From positions 1 through 34,339 of the forward strand of contig JAUROD010000031.1 in NCBI GenBank assembly GCA_030835845.1: DNA of 34,339 bases, written 5' to 3'. The translations under genes and the position numbers were made by a program. Numbering within the stretch: position 1 is the stretch's first letter; each line of letters starts with the position of its first letter. The notes beneath the pieces are model-generated. The model worked only from the letters and a program-made list of their open reading frames with translations, made no database searches and was not told the origin of the DNA. Of the stretch, positions 1 to 9,054 are shown piece after piece. The stretch comes from Flavobacteriaceae bacterium. Its GTDB lineage: Bacteria > Bacteroidota > Bacteroidia > Flavobacteriales > Flavobacteriaceae.

Positions 1-386
1 AATGCTTAACTCATCCTCTTTTAAAGGGGTGCGTTCATTTAAACGAGCCAAAAGTTCCTGAGTAACTGTATCACCATAATCATGACTTAAGATATTAACT
101 CGCTTAACTCCTTTTTCTTTCAATAGAGCTTCAATTAAATCAGCTTGTTCAAAAATCGAATAGGCATGTTTTCTGGGTTTTGATGAGAAGCCAAAGCCAA
201 GCATATCAAGACTTATTAAACGAAAGTTAGAAACCAGCAATGAGTGTACTTTCCACCAATCCCATGAAGCGGTTGGAAATCCATGTATCAGAAGAATCAC
301 CTCCCCTTTTCCATGGTCATTTACAAAAATATGGTGTGTCTTAAAACGAAAATATTCTCCCTGATTTTTCCATTCAGACAAAGTCA

Positions 387-387
<1 letters not shown>
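1..387 (-). CDS. MEST-like alpha/beta-fold hydrolase, N-terminal part (cut by window edge)
   Basis: The reading frame is open from an ATG at 387 to the left edge (129 codons) and is absent from the ORF track because it has no stop in the window. It shows the oxyanion-hole motif HGFPT, the strand motif LDMLGFGFS, and a nucleophile elbow SHDYGD in which aspartate replaces the usual serine. An aspartate nucleophile is typical of epoxide hydrolases and haloalkane dehalogenases; SHDYGD is the form I recall from the MEST/PEG1 family. The acid and histidine of the triad lie outside the window. Its ATG overlaps the stop of the ABC-F gene by one base (TAATG), so the two are probably co-transcribed and translationally coupled. 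The substrate is unknown. Confidence 0.8.
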
Positions 388-2042
<1,655 letters not shown>

Positions 2043-2101
2043 TCAAAAGCGCTTTCCATACTTTTTTTTTAACTTCCCAAAGTAAATCATATGAGAGAGG
2101 A

Positions 2102-3487
2102 ATGAGACGGTTACTACTATTTTTTTGTTTTTTAATTCTAATCCAGTGCGCCGAAGAGCAAGAAATTAACTATTCTGTGTTTTTTGGTGGTCAGATCATA
2201 AACCCTTCGAGTAAATTTGTTTCGTTATATAAATACGATCAACTCCTCGATTCTCTTCCTTTAGATAAACAAAATAGATTTTCAAAACGATTTGATTCCT
2301 TGAATTTTGGTTTGTTTACCATGGAACACCTGCCTGAAAAACAAATAGTTCTTATCGAAGCGGGGGACTCTATTTGGACTCGTGCGAATATGGTTGATTT
2401 CAATACTTCAATTGGTTTTAGTGGGAAAGGTTCCGCGAAAAATAACTTTATGATGGATATTTATTCAAGCCTACAAGACGAAGTTAAATTCCTTTCTTCT
2501 GCATACGCTCTTTCCAGCAAAATGTTTAAACAGACTATCGATTCGCTTTTAAATGAAAAAAAAGAGGAGTGGATTAGGTTTGAAAACCAAAATGACCTTT
2601 CAATTCTTGCTCAAAAAGTAACACAAGCTTCGTATATATACCCCTACGCGAATAGACTTGAACGGTATGCTCTAATCCGGGGAAAAAAGAATGCAATAAA
2701 GCAAGACAGCAGTTTTTTCAATTTTAGAAAGTACCTTGTATATGGAGAAAATGATTTAGCTTTTTATGAGCCCTATATCACCTATCTAATCAGTTATCTT
2801 AGTCAAGAGGCGTTACTTGAAAATCAAGCTTATTTTCAACAAAAAAATAAGACTGACTTCAACATACGTCGACTTCAAGTTATTGACGAAAAAATCAATA
2901 ATCCTGTGTTGAGAAATAATTTAGCACGAACAGTAGCCTATGAAGAATTAGTAAATTTTGAAAATCATCGTCAACATGATTTATTTCTTCAATTTTATTT
3001 CGCTATTAACACCTCTCCAGTCTACCTGAAAGAAATTTTAACGCTCCATCAAGCACTGCAATCTATGGAAAGTGGTCAATTTTTACCCGAGGCATTACTT
3101 GAAACACACCTTGGCGAAATTCGATCCAGTAATCTGCTTTTTAAAGGACAACCTACAGTACTCTATTTTTGGTCTCAAACCCAAATGAATCATTTTAAAC
3201 GCACACAAGAAAAAGTAGCCGAACTTAAAAATCAATTTCCTAAATATCGATTTGTGGGAATTTGTATTCAACCTTACAACGAACTTGTGCGTGACTATCA
3301 GAAAATAATGAATATTGATCCCAAAAATCAATTTGCAGTTGTCAACTTCGAAAAGATTAGTAATGACTGGGTGGTTACGTTACTTAACAAGGGAATTGTC
3401 TTAGATAAAAACGGGAAAATCCTTGAAGGTTTTGGGAATTTTACATCCCCTAATTTCGAAAATAAACTCAAAAAGTTCTATCGCTAA
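2102..3487 (+). CDS. Thioredoxin-fold lipoprotein lacking the CxxC motif
   Basis: The N-terminus MRRLLLFFCFLILIQC is a lipoprotein signal with lipobox LIQC (Cys16), so the protein is exported and lipid-anchored. About 330 residues of unassigned helical sequence follow. The C-terminal ~130 residues resemble the TlpA/AhpC-type thioredoxin fold: PTVLYFW strand, a following helix, and a DKNGKILEGFG segment like the one before the last strand in TlpA proteins. Where TlpA has WCxxC the sequence reads FWSQTQMNHF (about residue 355), so there is no redox-active cysteine pair. GAGAGG before the ATG may serve as ribosome binding site. The stop overlaps the tag start by one base. A non-redox role such as binding or scaffolding is my inference. 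Confidence 0.75.
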   Translation: MRRLLLFFCFLILIQCAEEQEINYSVFFGGQIINPSSKFVSLYKYDQLLDSLPLDKQNRFSKRFDSLNFGLFTMEHLPEKQIVLIEAGDSIWTRANMVDFNTSIGFSGKGSAKNNFMMDIYSSLQDEVKFLSSAYALSSKMFKQTIDSLLNEKKEEWIRFENQNDLSILAQKVTQASYIYPYANRLERYALIRGKKNAIKQDSSFFNFRKYLVYGENDLAFYEPYITYLISYLSQEALLENQAYFQQKNKTDFNIRRLQVIDEKINNPVLRNNLARTVAYEELVNFENHRQHDLFLQFYFAINTSPVYLKEILTLHQALQSMESGQFLPEALLETHLGEIRSSNLLFKGQPTVLYFWSQTQMNHFKRTQEKVAELKNQFPKYRFVGICIQPYNELVRDYQKIMNIDPKNQFAVVNFEKISNDWVVTLLNKGIVLDKNGKILEGFGNFTSPNFENKLKKFYR

Positions 3488-4041
3488 TGTCACTTTTTAA
3501 TAGTTATTGTGAGGCCGTAAGTAAAGGAGAACTCTCTGACATACATTTACATTATCACGATACAGAATATGGTTTTTCAACAAATGATGATAATGTATTA
3601 TTTGGACGTCTAATACTTGAAATAAATCAAGCTGGTTTATCATGGGATATTGTGTTAAAAAAAAGAGAGGGAATAAAGCAAGCTTATAAAGATTTCAATA
3701 TTGATCTTATAGCATCGTTTGGTAAAGAAGATATTGATCGTCTATTGCTTAACCCAAAAATTATTCGAATGCGAAAAAAAATAGAAGCAATTATCTTTAA
3801 TGCAAAGCAAATACAAAACCTCCAAAAAGAATTTGGCTCATTTAAAAAGTGGTTGGATTTTCAACATCCAAAAAGTGAGATTGAATGGATAAAATGCTTT
3901 AAAAAAACGTTTAAGTTTACAGGAAACGAAATAACAAAGGAGTTTTTACTATCGACTTCATATCTTCCTGGAGCTCACGATAAATCGTGTCCAATATTCA
4001 AGAAGATAGTAGCGCAAAGCCCTAAGTGGAAAACGAGTTAA
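3487..4041 (+). CDS. tag: DNA-3-methyladenine glycosylase I
   Basis: Removes 3-methyladenine from alkylated DNA to start base excision repair. The 184-aa length fits the Tag family. Visible family features are YHDTEYG near the N-terminus, the [16 protein letters not shown] helix that carries the catalytic-pocket Glu and Trp, and a C-terminal GAHDKSCP. In E. coli Tag a zinc site is made by a Cys and His near the N-terminus and a His and Cys near the C-terminus; here Cys8, the YHD histidine and H/C of AHDKSC are candidates. The first Cys sits a few residues further from YHD than in E. coli. The ATG overlaps the upstream stop (TAATG), and the stop interlocks with the convergent transaldolase stop. 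Confidence 0.88.
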   Translation: MSLFNSYCEAVSKGELSDIHLHYHDTEYGFSTNDDNVLFGRLILEINQAGLSWDIVLKKREGIKQAYKDFNIDLIASFGKEDIDRLLLNPKIIRMRKKIEAIIFNAKQIQNLQKEFGSFKKWLDFQHPKSEIEWIKCFKKTFKFTGNEITKEFLLSTSYLPGAHDKSCPIFKKIVAQSPKWKTS

Positions 4042-4691
4042 TTCCCTTTTTTGAAATCAGCCAAAAATTTTGCTAGACCAATATCTGTAAGAGGATGATT
4101 TAACAAACCTTTTATAGAACTTAAAGGACCTGTCATTACATCTGCACCAATTTTAGCACAGTTAATGACATGCATTGTATGACGTACAGAGGCTGCTAAA
4201 ATTTGAGTTTCAAATCCGTAGTTATCGTATATCAATCGAATGTCTTCGATTAAATCTAATCCATCTGTTGACACATCATCTAAGCGTCCAATGAATGGAG
4301 ACACATAAGTTGCTCCTGCTTTGGCTGCAAGGAGCGCCTGACCTACCGAAAATACTAATGTACAATTTGTTTTAATTCCTTGATCTGCAAAATATTTTAA
4401 TGCCTTAACACCATCTTCAATCATGGGTATTTTTACAACAATCTGAGGGTGAAGAGCTGCTAAAGCTTCTCCTTCCCGGATCATACCCTCAAGATCTGTT
4501 GATATTACTTCTGCAGAAACATCCCCTTCTACTGCTTCACAAATATCTATGTAATGTTTCAAGATATTATCGTGACCTGTGATACCCTCTTTAGCCATAA
4601 GTGATGGATTGGTTGTTACACCATCTAAAACGCCTAGTGCTTCAGCTTCTTTAATTTGATCAAGATTGGCAGTGTCAATAAAAAATTTCAT
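4038..4691 (-). CDS. tal: Transaldolase / fructose-6-phosphate aldolase (TalC family)
   Basis: Class I aldolase that moves a dihydroxyacetone unit between sugar phosphates in the non-oxidative pentose phosphate pathway. The 217-aa length is that of the short TalC/Fsa subfamily, not the ~320-aa TalB type. The start [13 protein letters not shown], the [10 protein letters not shown] strand, the Schiff-base lysine in VVKIPM, NCTLVFS and [11 protein letters not shown] are all family landmarks. Sequence alone cannot separate transaldolase from fructose-6-phosphate aldolase; in Bacteroidota transaldolase is the more usual assignment. It follows the SDR gene by 19 nt on the same strand and probably shares its transcript. 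Confidence 0.9.
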   Translation of the reverse strand: MKFFIDTANLDQIKEAEALGVLDGVTTNPSLMAKEGITGHDNILKHYIDICEAVEGDVSAEVISTDLEGMIREGEALAALHPQIVVKIPMIEDGVKALKYFADQGIKTNCTLVFSVGQALLAAKAGATYVSPFIGRLDDVSTDGLDLIEDIRLIYDNYGFETQILAASVRHTMHVINCAKIGADVMTGPLSSIKGLLNHPLTDIGLAKFLADFKKGN

Positions 4692-4710
4692 AAGGATTGT
4701 TTTTTTAAAA

Positions 4711-5514
4711 TTACAATTTATAGTGGTTTTTAAGTAAACGTTCGAAAAGTTTTTGGGGAAGAATTTTTTTTAGTGTCAGAGAAAGTATTTGCATAAATGG
4801 TCCAACGGCATAGTGAGGCTTCAATGATTTCTTATGTATCAAATTATAAATTGCTTTAGCAATTTCAATTGGATCATTCCCCTGATCAACATGGGTATCC
4901 ATTGTATCTAAACTTTCTTGATAAATTGTATAATAAGGTGATTGCTCTCTGTTTGGTTCATGATAGCGTCTAGAAGCAATATCTGTCGCATAATCCCCAG
5001 GAGCAAGCGTACATACCTCAATTCCAAACTGAGAAACTTCCATTCTTAAAGCTTCTGAGATCAGTTCTAAAGCACCCTTAGAAGCAGAATACCCCCCTCG
5101 AAAAGGCAATCCCATTGAGCCAGCTATAGATGTTATATTGATAATCTTTCCTTTATTTGCTTTGCGCATCATAGGTATAAGCTGTTGAACCATTGCTAAA
5201 GGACCAAAAAAGTTCGTCTCAAAATGAGAACGTAAAGCGTCTAAATCTGTTTCTTCAACTGGACCGGTAATTCCTACTCCAGCATTGTTAATTAGAACGT
5301 CAAATTGAGATACTTTTGAATTCAATTCAGCTACAAAATCTGAAATACTTTTTTTGGATGTAACATCCAGCCTAAGTAAAGGAAAAGGAAGTGTGGAATA
5401 TTTTTCGGGAGAGCGACTCGTCCCATATATGTGATGCCCTTGGTCGTGCAAAAAGCTTGCTATGGATTTTCCCAATCCAGAGGATGCACCGGTAACCAAG
5501 ACTGTCTGTTTCAT
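4711..5514 (-). CDS. Short-chain dehydrogenase/reductase
   Basis: Classical SDR of 267 aa. The N-terminal cofactor motif is [10 protein letters not shown], the structural motif is NNAGVG, the catalytic serine is in NITSIAG and the catalytic Tyr/Lys pair is YSASK. The second strand carries GTSRSPEK; an Arg there suggests NADP(H) preference, which is inference. The substrate cannot be told; the long C-terminal part after the active site resembles SDRs acting on lipid or retinol-like substrates. The start [13 protein letters not shown] is fixed by the Rossmann strand. The ATG directly follows the 9-nt T tract that ends the SRP RNA gene, so there is no room for its own promoter or ribosome binding site. 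Likely followed by tal in one unit. Confidence 0.88.
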   Translation of the reverse strand: MKQTVLVTGASSGLGKSIASFLHDQGHHIYGTSRSPEKYSTLPFPLLRLDVTSKKSISDFVAELNSKVSQFDVLINNAGVGITGPVEETDLDALRSHFETNFFGPLAMVQQLIPMMRKANKGKIINITSIAGSMGLPFRGGYSASKGALELISEALRMEVSQFGIEVCTLAPGDYATDIASRRYHEPNREQSPYYTIYQESLDTMDTHVDQGNDPIEIAKAIYNLIHKKSLKPHYAVGPFMQILSLTLKKILPQKLFERLLKNHYKL

Positions 5515-5523
5515 AAAAAAAAA
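5515..5523 (-). terminator. U-tract terminator of ffs
   Basis: Nine consecutive T residues (minus strand) directly follow the closing CTTACCC of the SRP RNA hairpin, the form of an intrinsic terminator. The next base is the A of the SDR start codon. Confidence 0.7.
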
Positions 5524-5620
5524 GGGTAAGCGATCTATATCACACCGCTACGACCATCTACCCTTGCTGCGTTCCCGCCCTGGGGGAGTTCAATAGGAGC
5601 TGGTTGTATAGGACTTACCC
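5524..5620 (-). ncRNA. ffs: Signal recognition particle RNA, small (4.5S) type
   Basis: Read on the minus strand this 97-nt segment begins GGGTAAG and ends CTTACCC, which pair to close the hairpin. The distal part carries the SRP domain IV core: CAGG on one side, a GGAA tetraloop in CGGGAACG, and GCAGCAAGG on the other, the Ffh binding site seen in all bacterial SRP RNAs. A 9-nt T tract follows, serving as terminator. A near-perfect promoter stands upstream with the predicted start exactly at the first G. The RNA pairs with Ffh to target nascent membrane and secreted proteins. Confidence is high because core motif, terminal helix, promoter and terminator agree. Confidence 0.93.
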
Positions 5621-5625
5621 AGTCA

Positions 5626-5655
5626 CAAAGATACAATCCTGCTTTTTCTAAGCAA
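5626..5655 (-). promoter_or_regulatory. ffs promoter, TTG-N19-TATCTTTG
   Basis: On the minus strand a TTG (5655-5653) and TATCTTTG (5633-5626) are separated by exactly 19 nt, the consensus of the Bacteroidota primary sigma factor. The first base of the folded SRP RNA (5620) lies 6 nt past the final G, which gives an internal calibration of the start site used for other promoters in this annotation. Confidence 0.85.
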
Positions 5656-5704
5656 TCATTTTTGTTTCGTTTTTTTCACCTATTTTTATAACAAAATTGA
5701 TTCT

Positions 5705-6721
5705 ATGAAATGGATGTCCCTCCTCTTTACTTTACTTTTATTAAAAGCATGTGGTTCTAGTGATAATTTGAATAAAATTCGGTTTAAACCTAACCAAAAT
5801 ACTTTTGTCAGTGGAGATACTCTCTCAGTCACACTCAAAACTGCTAAAACATTAGTTGATTCTACGTTTTATTTTTTAAACGAAAAACCGATACAAATAC
5901 CTTATGTCTTTTCTGATGAAAAACTTGGGGACATCGAACTCAAAGCGAAAATTTACAGCAGTGGAAAATTAACTGAAAGGACTCAATTCATTCGATTACT
6001 CAACCCTTCTGTACCCGAGTTATGGACCTATAAAATCGTAAATGAATTTCCGCATGATAAAACGGCCTACACACAAGGTCTTGAATTTGACGGTGAAATC
6101 CTTTTTGAAAGTACTGGCTTAAATGGGCAATCAAGTTTAAGAAAAGTAGCTTACCAAACAGGAGAAATTATTGAAAGCATCCCTTTAGATAGAAGTTATT
6201 TTGGTGAAGGTATAACACTTCTAAACAACACTGTATTTCAATTGACATGGCAGGAAGGAATAGGCTTTATGTATGATCAAGAAAGTCTTGAAATGAAAAC
6301 TTCCTTCAAATATGAAAAGAGTATAGAAGGTTGGGGTTTATGTAATGATGGTCAATATTTATATAAGTCAGATGGTACTGCAAAAATTTGGAGACTGGAC
6401 CCTTCAAACGGAAAAGAATTGGATTATATTGAGGCTACCACAAACAAAACTATCCTAAGCAAGATAAATGAACTTGAATGGGTAAATGGAAAAATATTCG
6501 CGAACACCTACCAGTTTCAAAAAGAAGTTGCAGTGGTCATTGATCCTAAGTCAGGAGCAATTGAACGCGTAATTGATTTTTCAGGATTAAAAGAAAAAGT
6601 AGAGCAAATCCCTAGTTTAAACGTTCTTAATGGAATCGCATACCATCCTAAGCGAGAAACCTTTTTTGTAACAGGGAAAAACTGGAGCAAAATGTTTGAA
6701 GTAAGTCTTTACAAAAAATAA
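5705..6721 (+). CDS. Glutaminyl-peptide cyclotransferase, lipoprotein
   Basis: Converts N-terminal glutamine of peptides or proteins into pyroglutamate. The N-terminus has lipobox LKAC (Cys16), so it is lipid-anchored outside the cytoplasm. Residues ~20-95 look like a beta-sandwich domain (GDTLSVTLKT, GDIELKAKIY). From about residue 105 it matches the plant-type beta-propeller cyclotransferase family (Glu_cyclase_2): FPHDKTAYTQGLEF, GLNGQSSLRKV, LTWQEG, GWGLCNDGQ, INELEWVNGKIFANTY and VLNGIAYHP. Bacteroidota export many proteins with N-terminal glutamine after signal cleavage, a plausible substrate set (inference). A thioesterase gene follows after 3 nt. Divergent from ffs. Confidence 0.87.
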   Translation: MKWMSLLFTLLLLKACGSSDNLNKIRFKPNQNTFVSGDTLSVTLKTAKTLVDSTFYFLNEKPIQIPYVFSDEKLGDIELKAKIYSSGKLTERTQFIRLLNPSVPELWTYKIVNEFPHDKTAYTQGLEFDGEILFESTGLNGQSSLRKVAYQTGEIIESIPLDRSYFGEGITLLNNTVFQLTWQEGIGFMYDQESLEMKTSFKYEKSIEGWGLCNDGQYLYKSDGTAKIWRLDPSNGKELDYIEATTNKTILSKINELEWVNGKIFANTYQFQKEVAVVIDPKSGAIERVIDFSGLKEKVEQIPSLNVLNGIAYHPKRETFFVTGKNWSKMFEVSLYKK

Positions 6722-6724
6722 TAA

Positions 6725-7114
6725 ATGAGGTCTTTCAAACACTATGTTACCGTAAACATCGCACATCTTGATGAGTTAAAGCATGTTAATAACGTTCAAT
6801 ATCTTCAATGGGTGCAAGATATAGCTGGTGCACATTGGAAAACACTTATTTCAGGAAAAACAAATGACTTTGGTATTTGGGTAGTACGATCTCACTACGT
6901 TGAATACAAACGTCAAGTTAAACTCGGAGATCGCCTACGAATCGAGACCCATGTTGAAAAAACGGAGGGGTTCTTAAGCGAGCGAATTGTCCGATTTTAT
7001 TTGGGTGATACTTCTACCCTAGCAGTTCAGTGTTCTACACAATGGTGTTATCTTGAGCCTACTACCCAAAAACTTATTCGAATTCCTACAAAAATAATAG
7101 AATTGTTCGCTTAG
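6725..7114 (+). CDS. Acyl-CoA thioesterase, hotdog fold (4HBT/YbgC type)
   Basis: A 129-aa single-hotdog protein. The long central helix motif [17 protein letters not shown] is the 4-hydroxybenzoyl-CoA thioesterase signature (D-x-x-x-HVNN). Later strands [19 protein letters not shown] and CSTQWCYLE fit the fold. It would hydrolyse acyl-CoA thioesters; chain length cannot be judged. The first half of the signature usually carries another Asp (D-x-D), here His-Leu-Asp, a small departure. It starts 3 nt after the cyclotransferase stop and ends with a stop codon interlocked with that of glyA on the other strand. Confidence 0.85.
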   Translation: MRSFKHYVTVNIAHLDELKHVNNVQYLQWVQDIAGAHWKTLISGKTNDFGIWVVRSHYVEYKRQVKLGDRLRIETHVEKTEGFLSERIVRFYLGDTSTLAVQCSTQWCYLEPTTQKLIRIPTKIIELFA

Positions 7115-8385
7115 TAATTGAACAGGTTTCTTCCCTGCATCATTTGGTGTACTTGTGTAGCAACTTCTGCTAAAACAGTTTCATCTTGGTAATTAGAAAT
7201 TACATTATCAATAAAAGATACAATAGTTTCCATATCTTCTTCTTTAAGACCACGCGTAGTAATTGCTGCTGTTCCAACACGAATACCTGAGGTAACAAAA
7301 GGTGATTTATCATCAAAAGGAACCATGTTTTTATTGGCTGTAATTTCAGCCTTAACTAAAGCAAGTTCAGCATCTTTTCCAGTTACTTTTTTATTGCGTA
7401 AATCAATAAGCATGAGGTGATTGTCTGTACCTCCAGAAATCAAATGATATCCCCTATTGACAAAAGCTTTTGCCATCGCCTGAGCATTTTTTTGGACTTG
7501 TTGCATGTAGGTCTTATAGCTGGGCTGAAGACACTCACCAAAAGCAATTGCTTTTGCTGCTATAACATGTTCTAAAGGACCTCCTTGGTTGCCAGGGAAA
7601 ACAGCCATATCAAGTAAATGAGACATTTTACGTACAGTACCGTTCTTCAAAGTAATTCCGAAAGGATTATCAAAATCTTCACCCATCAAAATTAATCCTC
7701 CACGAGGACCGCGAAGTGTTTTATGAGTTGTTGTTGTAACAACATGACAGTAAGGAAGTGGATTGTTCAGTAATCCTGTTGCAATCAAGCCTGAGGGGTG
7801 AGATATATCTGCAAGAAGAAAAGCCCCAACTTCATCAGCAATTGCTCTGAATTTGGCGAAATCAATGTCTCTTGAATAAGCAGAGGCACCCGCAATAATC
7901 ATTTGTGGTTGGACTTGTTTTGCGATTTCCATTATATTGTCATAGTCTAGACAACCTGTACTTTCTTGCACACCATAAAAATGAGCTTCATAAAGTCGAC
8001 CAGAAAAATTAACAGGAGAACCATGCGTTAAATGTCCACCGTGAGAAAGATCAAATCCTAAGATTTTGTCACCTGGTTTAATAAAGGCATGAAAGACTGC
8101 TGTATTAGCTTGTGAACCAGAGTGAGGTTGAACGTTCGCGTAGGCTGCACCAAACAATTCTTTGGCACGGTCGATAGCCAATTGTTCAATTTTATCAACG
8201 ACTTCGCAACCACCATAATAACGCTTTCCTGGATACCCCTCCGCGTATTTGTTGGTAAGCACAGATCCTGTTGCTTCCATTACTGCTGGAGAAGTAAAAT
8301 TTTCAGAGGCTATTAGCTCTATTCCATTAAGTTGACGATTTTCTTCTTCTTGAATTAAATCAAATACGGCATTGTCTTTTAACAT
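7111..8385 (-). CDS. glyA: Serine hydroxymethyltransferase
   Basis: PLP enzyme that converts serine and tetrahydrofolate to glycine and 5,10-methylene-tetrahydrofolate, the main one-carbon source. The 424-aa length is typical. Family landmarks: [16 protein letters not shown] near the N-terminus, [43 protein letters not shown], the PLP lysine in [14 protein letters not shown], and [11 protein letters not shown]. Function fits with serC and serA about 14 kb away and folE. Transcribed alone from a good promoter; its stop overlaps the thioesterase stop by 4 bp. Confidence 0.97.
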   Translation of the reverse strand: MLKDNAVFDLIQEEENRQLNGIELIASENFTSPAVMEATGSVLTNKYAEGYPGKRYYGGCEVVDKIEQLAIDRAKELFGAAYANVQPHSGSQANTAVFHAFIKPGDKILGFDLSHGGHLTHGSPVNFSGRLYEAHFYGVQESTGCLDYDNIMEIAKQVQPQMIIAGASAYSRDIDFAKFRAIADEVGAFLLADISHPSGLIATGLLNNPLPYCHVVTTTTHKTLRGPRGGLILMGEDFDNPFGITLKNGTVRKMSHLLDMAVFPGNQGGPLEHVIAAKAIAFGECLQPSYKTYMQQVQKNAQAMAKAFVNRGYHLISGGTDNHLMLIDLRNKKVTGKDAELALVKAEITANKNMVPFDDKSPFVTSGIRVGTAAITTRGLKEEDMETIVSFIDNVISNYQDETVLAEVATQVHQMMQGRNLFNY

Positions 8386-8402
8386 GTGATTTATTTAAAG
8401 CA

Positions 8403-8410
8403 CAAAAATA
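8403..8410 (-). promoter_or_regulatory. Predicted -7 element for glyA
   Basis: TATTTTTG on the minus strand fits TAnnTTTG; the calibrated start would be near 8397, leaving about 12 nt before the ATG at 8385. The -33 region (TTCG) is only a near match. Confidence 0.5.
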
Positions 8411-8472
8411 GACAAATCCCACTTATTGAACGAACAAAAAGTAGCTTAGAATTGGTTTTTATCAAAAGGAAA

Positions 8473-8916
8473 TTAACAACAACCTGAAGCAGGGTCACAA
8501 CAGCTTATTTCTTGTTTTTTTTCAGGAATTCCACAATTGTCCTTTGCAAGGCAATCGGTTTGTTTCGATTGTAATTGAAATACAGATCCATAGAACGATA
8601 ATCCATATTTTCCAATTGTCTCTCCTTGATATTCCACCTCGATTTCTTGATCTGTTAATCCTATTCGTTGTTGAGAGAGACGGATTATATCAACTACTTT
8701 TTGAGAAGACAAACGGTGCTCGGTATCATCAGAACTCCAAAGCTGGAAATTTACAACACGTTCTTTACGTTCTGTACCCCCACAATCGATAAAGTGCTTT
8801 TCGACTAAACCTACCTCAGTAATATGAAAATGAGAAGGTACAAAATTACCGTTTGGCAATTGAAAACGTAAAGTATCAATTGAGTTAAGTGAAAAAAGGA
8901 ATTCTGATAAAAGCAT
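8473..8916 (-). CDS. DUF6428-like protein with cysteine-rich C-terminus
   Basis: Small 147-aa cytosolic protein without signal or membrane segment. The segment FQLPNGNFVPSHFHITEVG and FQLWSSDDTEHRLSSQKV match the DUF6428 family as I remember it; that family is often found beside ArsR regulators and arsenate genes in Bacteroidota, but no such gene is next to it here. The C-terminus is CCDPASGCC, preceded by two more cysteines (DCLAKDNC), giving seven Cys in the last ~30 residues including one further in CGIPEKK context; this looks like a soft-metal or metalloid binding tail (inference). Its biochemical function is unknown. Divergent from clpB. Confidence 0.7.
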   Translation of the reverse strand: MLLSEFLFSLNSIDTLRFQLPNGNFVPSHFHITEVGLVEKHFIDCGGTERKERVVNFQLWSSDDTEHRLSSQKVVDIIRLSQQRIGLTDQEIEVEYQGETIGKYGLSFYGSVFQLQSKQTDCLAKDNCGIPEKKQEISCCDPASGCC

Positions 8917-8928
8917 TTAATTTTTTTT

Positions 8929-8936
8929 CAAAGATA
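8929..8936 (-). promoter_or_regulatory. Predicted -7 element for the DUF6428 gene
   Basis: TATCTTTG, identical to the ffs element, on the minus strand. The calibrated start is near 8923, about 7 nt before the ATG. A TTT stands where the -33 TTG would be. Confidence 0.55.
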
Positions 8937-8987
8937 GTCAATAGATAATATCATAAAAGACATTTTGACATTAATTTAATGATAATA

Positions 8988-9008
8988 TATGACGAAAAGT
9001 CAGTCATA
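8988..9008. promoter_or_regulatory. Inverted repeat upstream of clpB
   Basis: TATGAC and GTCATA are perfect complements separated by 9 nt, with a nested GAC/GTC pair. It lies in the 138-bp divergent region between the DUF6428 gene and clpB and could be an operator for either gene. It does not match CIRCE or the CtsR box. Confidence 0.3.
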
Positions 9009-9054
9009 AGTAGCTGGTATATAATTTGTTATAATAAAATAAACAAGTTTATGT

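Noticed and set aside
9017-9040. TATAAT-like sequence before clpB as an E. coli-type promoter
   Set aside because: Every other promoter here follows the Bacteroidota pattern, and TATAAT is expected by chance in such A/T-rich DNA.
8917-9054. CIRCE or CtsR operator controlling clpB
   Set aside because: I looked for TTAGCACTC-type and GGTCAAA-type repeats and found none; only an unrelated TATGAC/GTCATA repeat.
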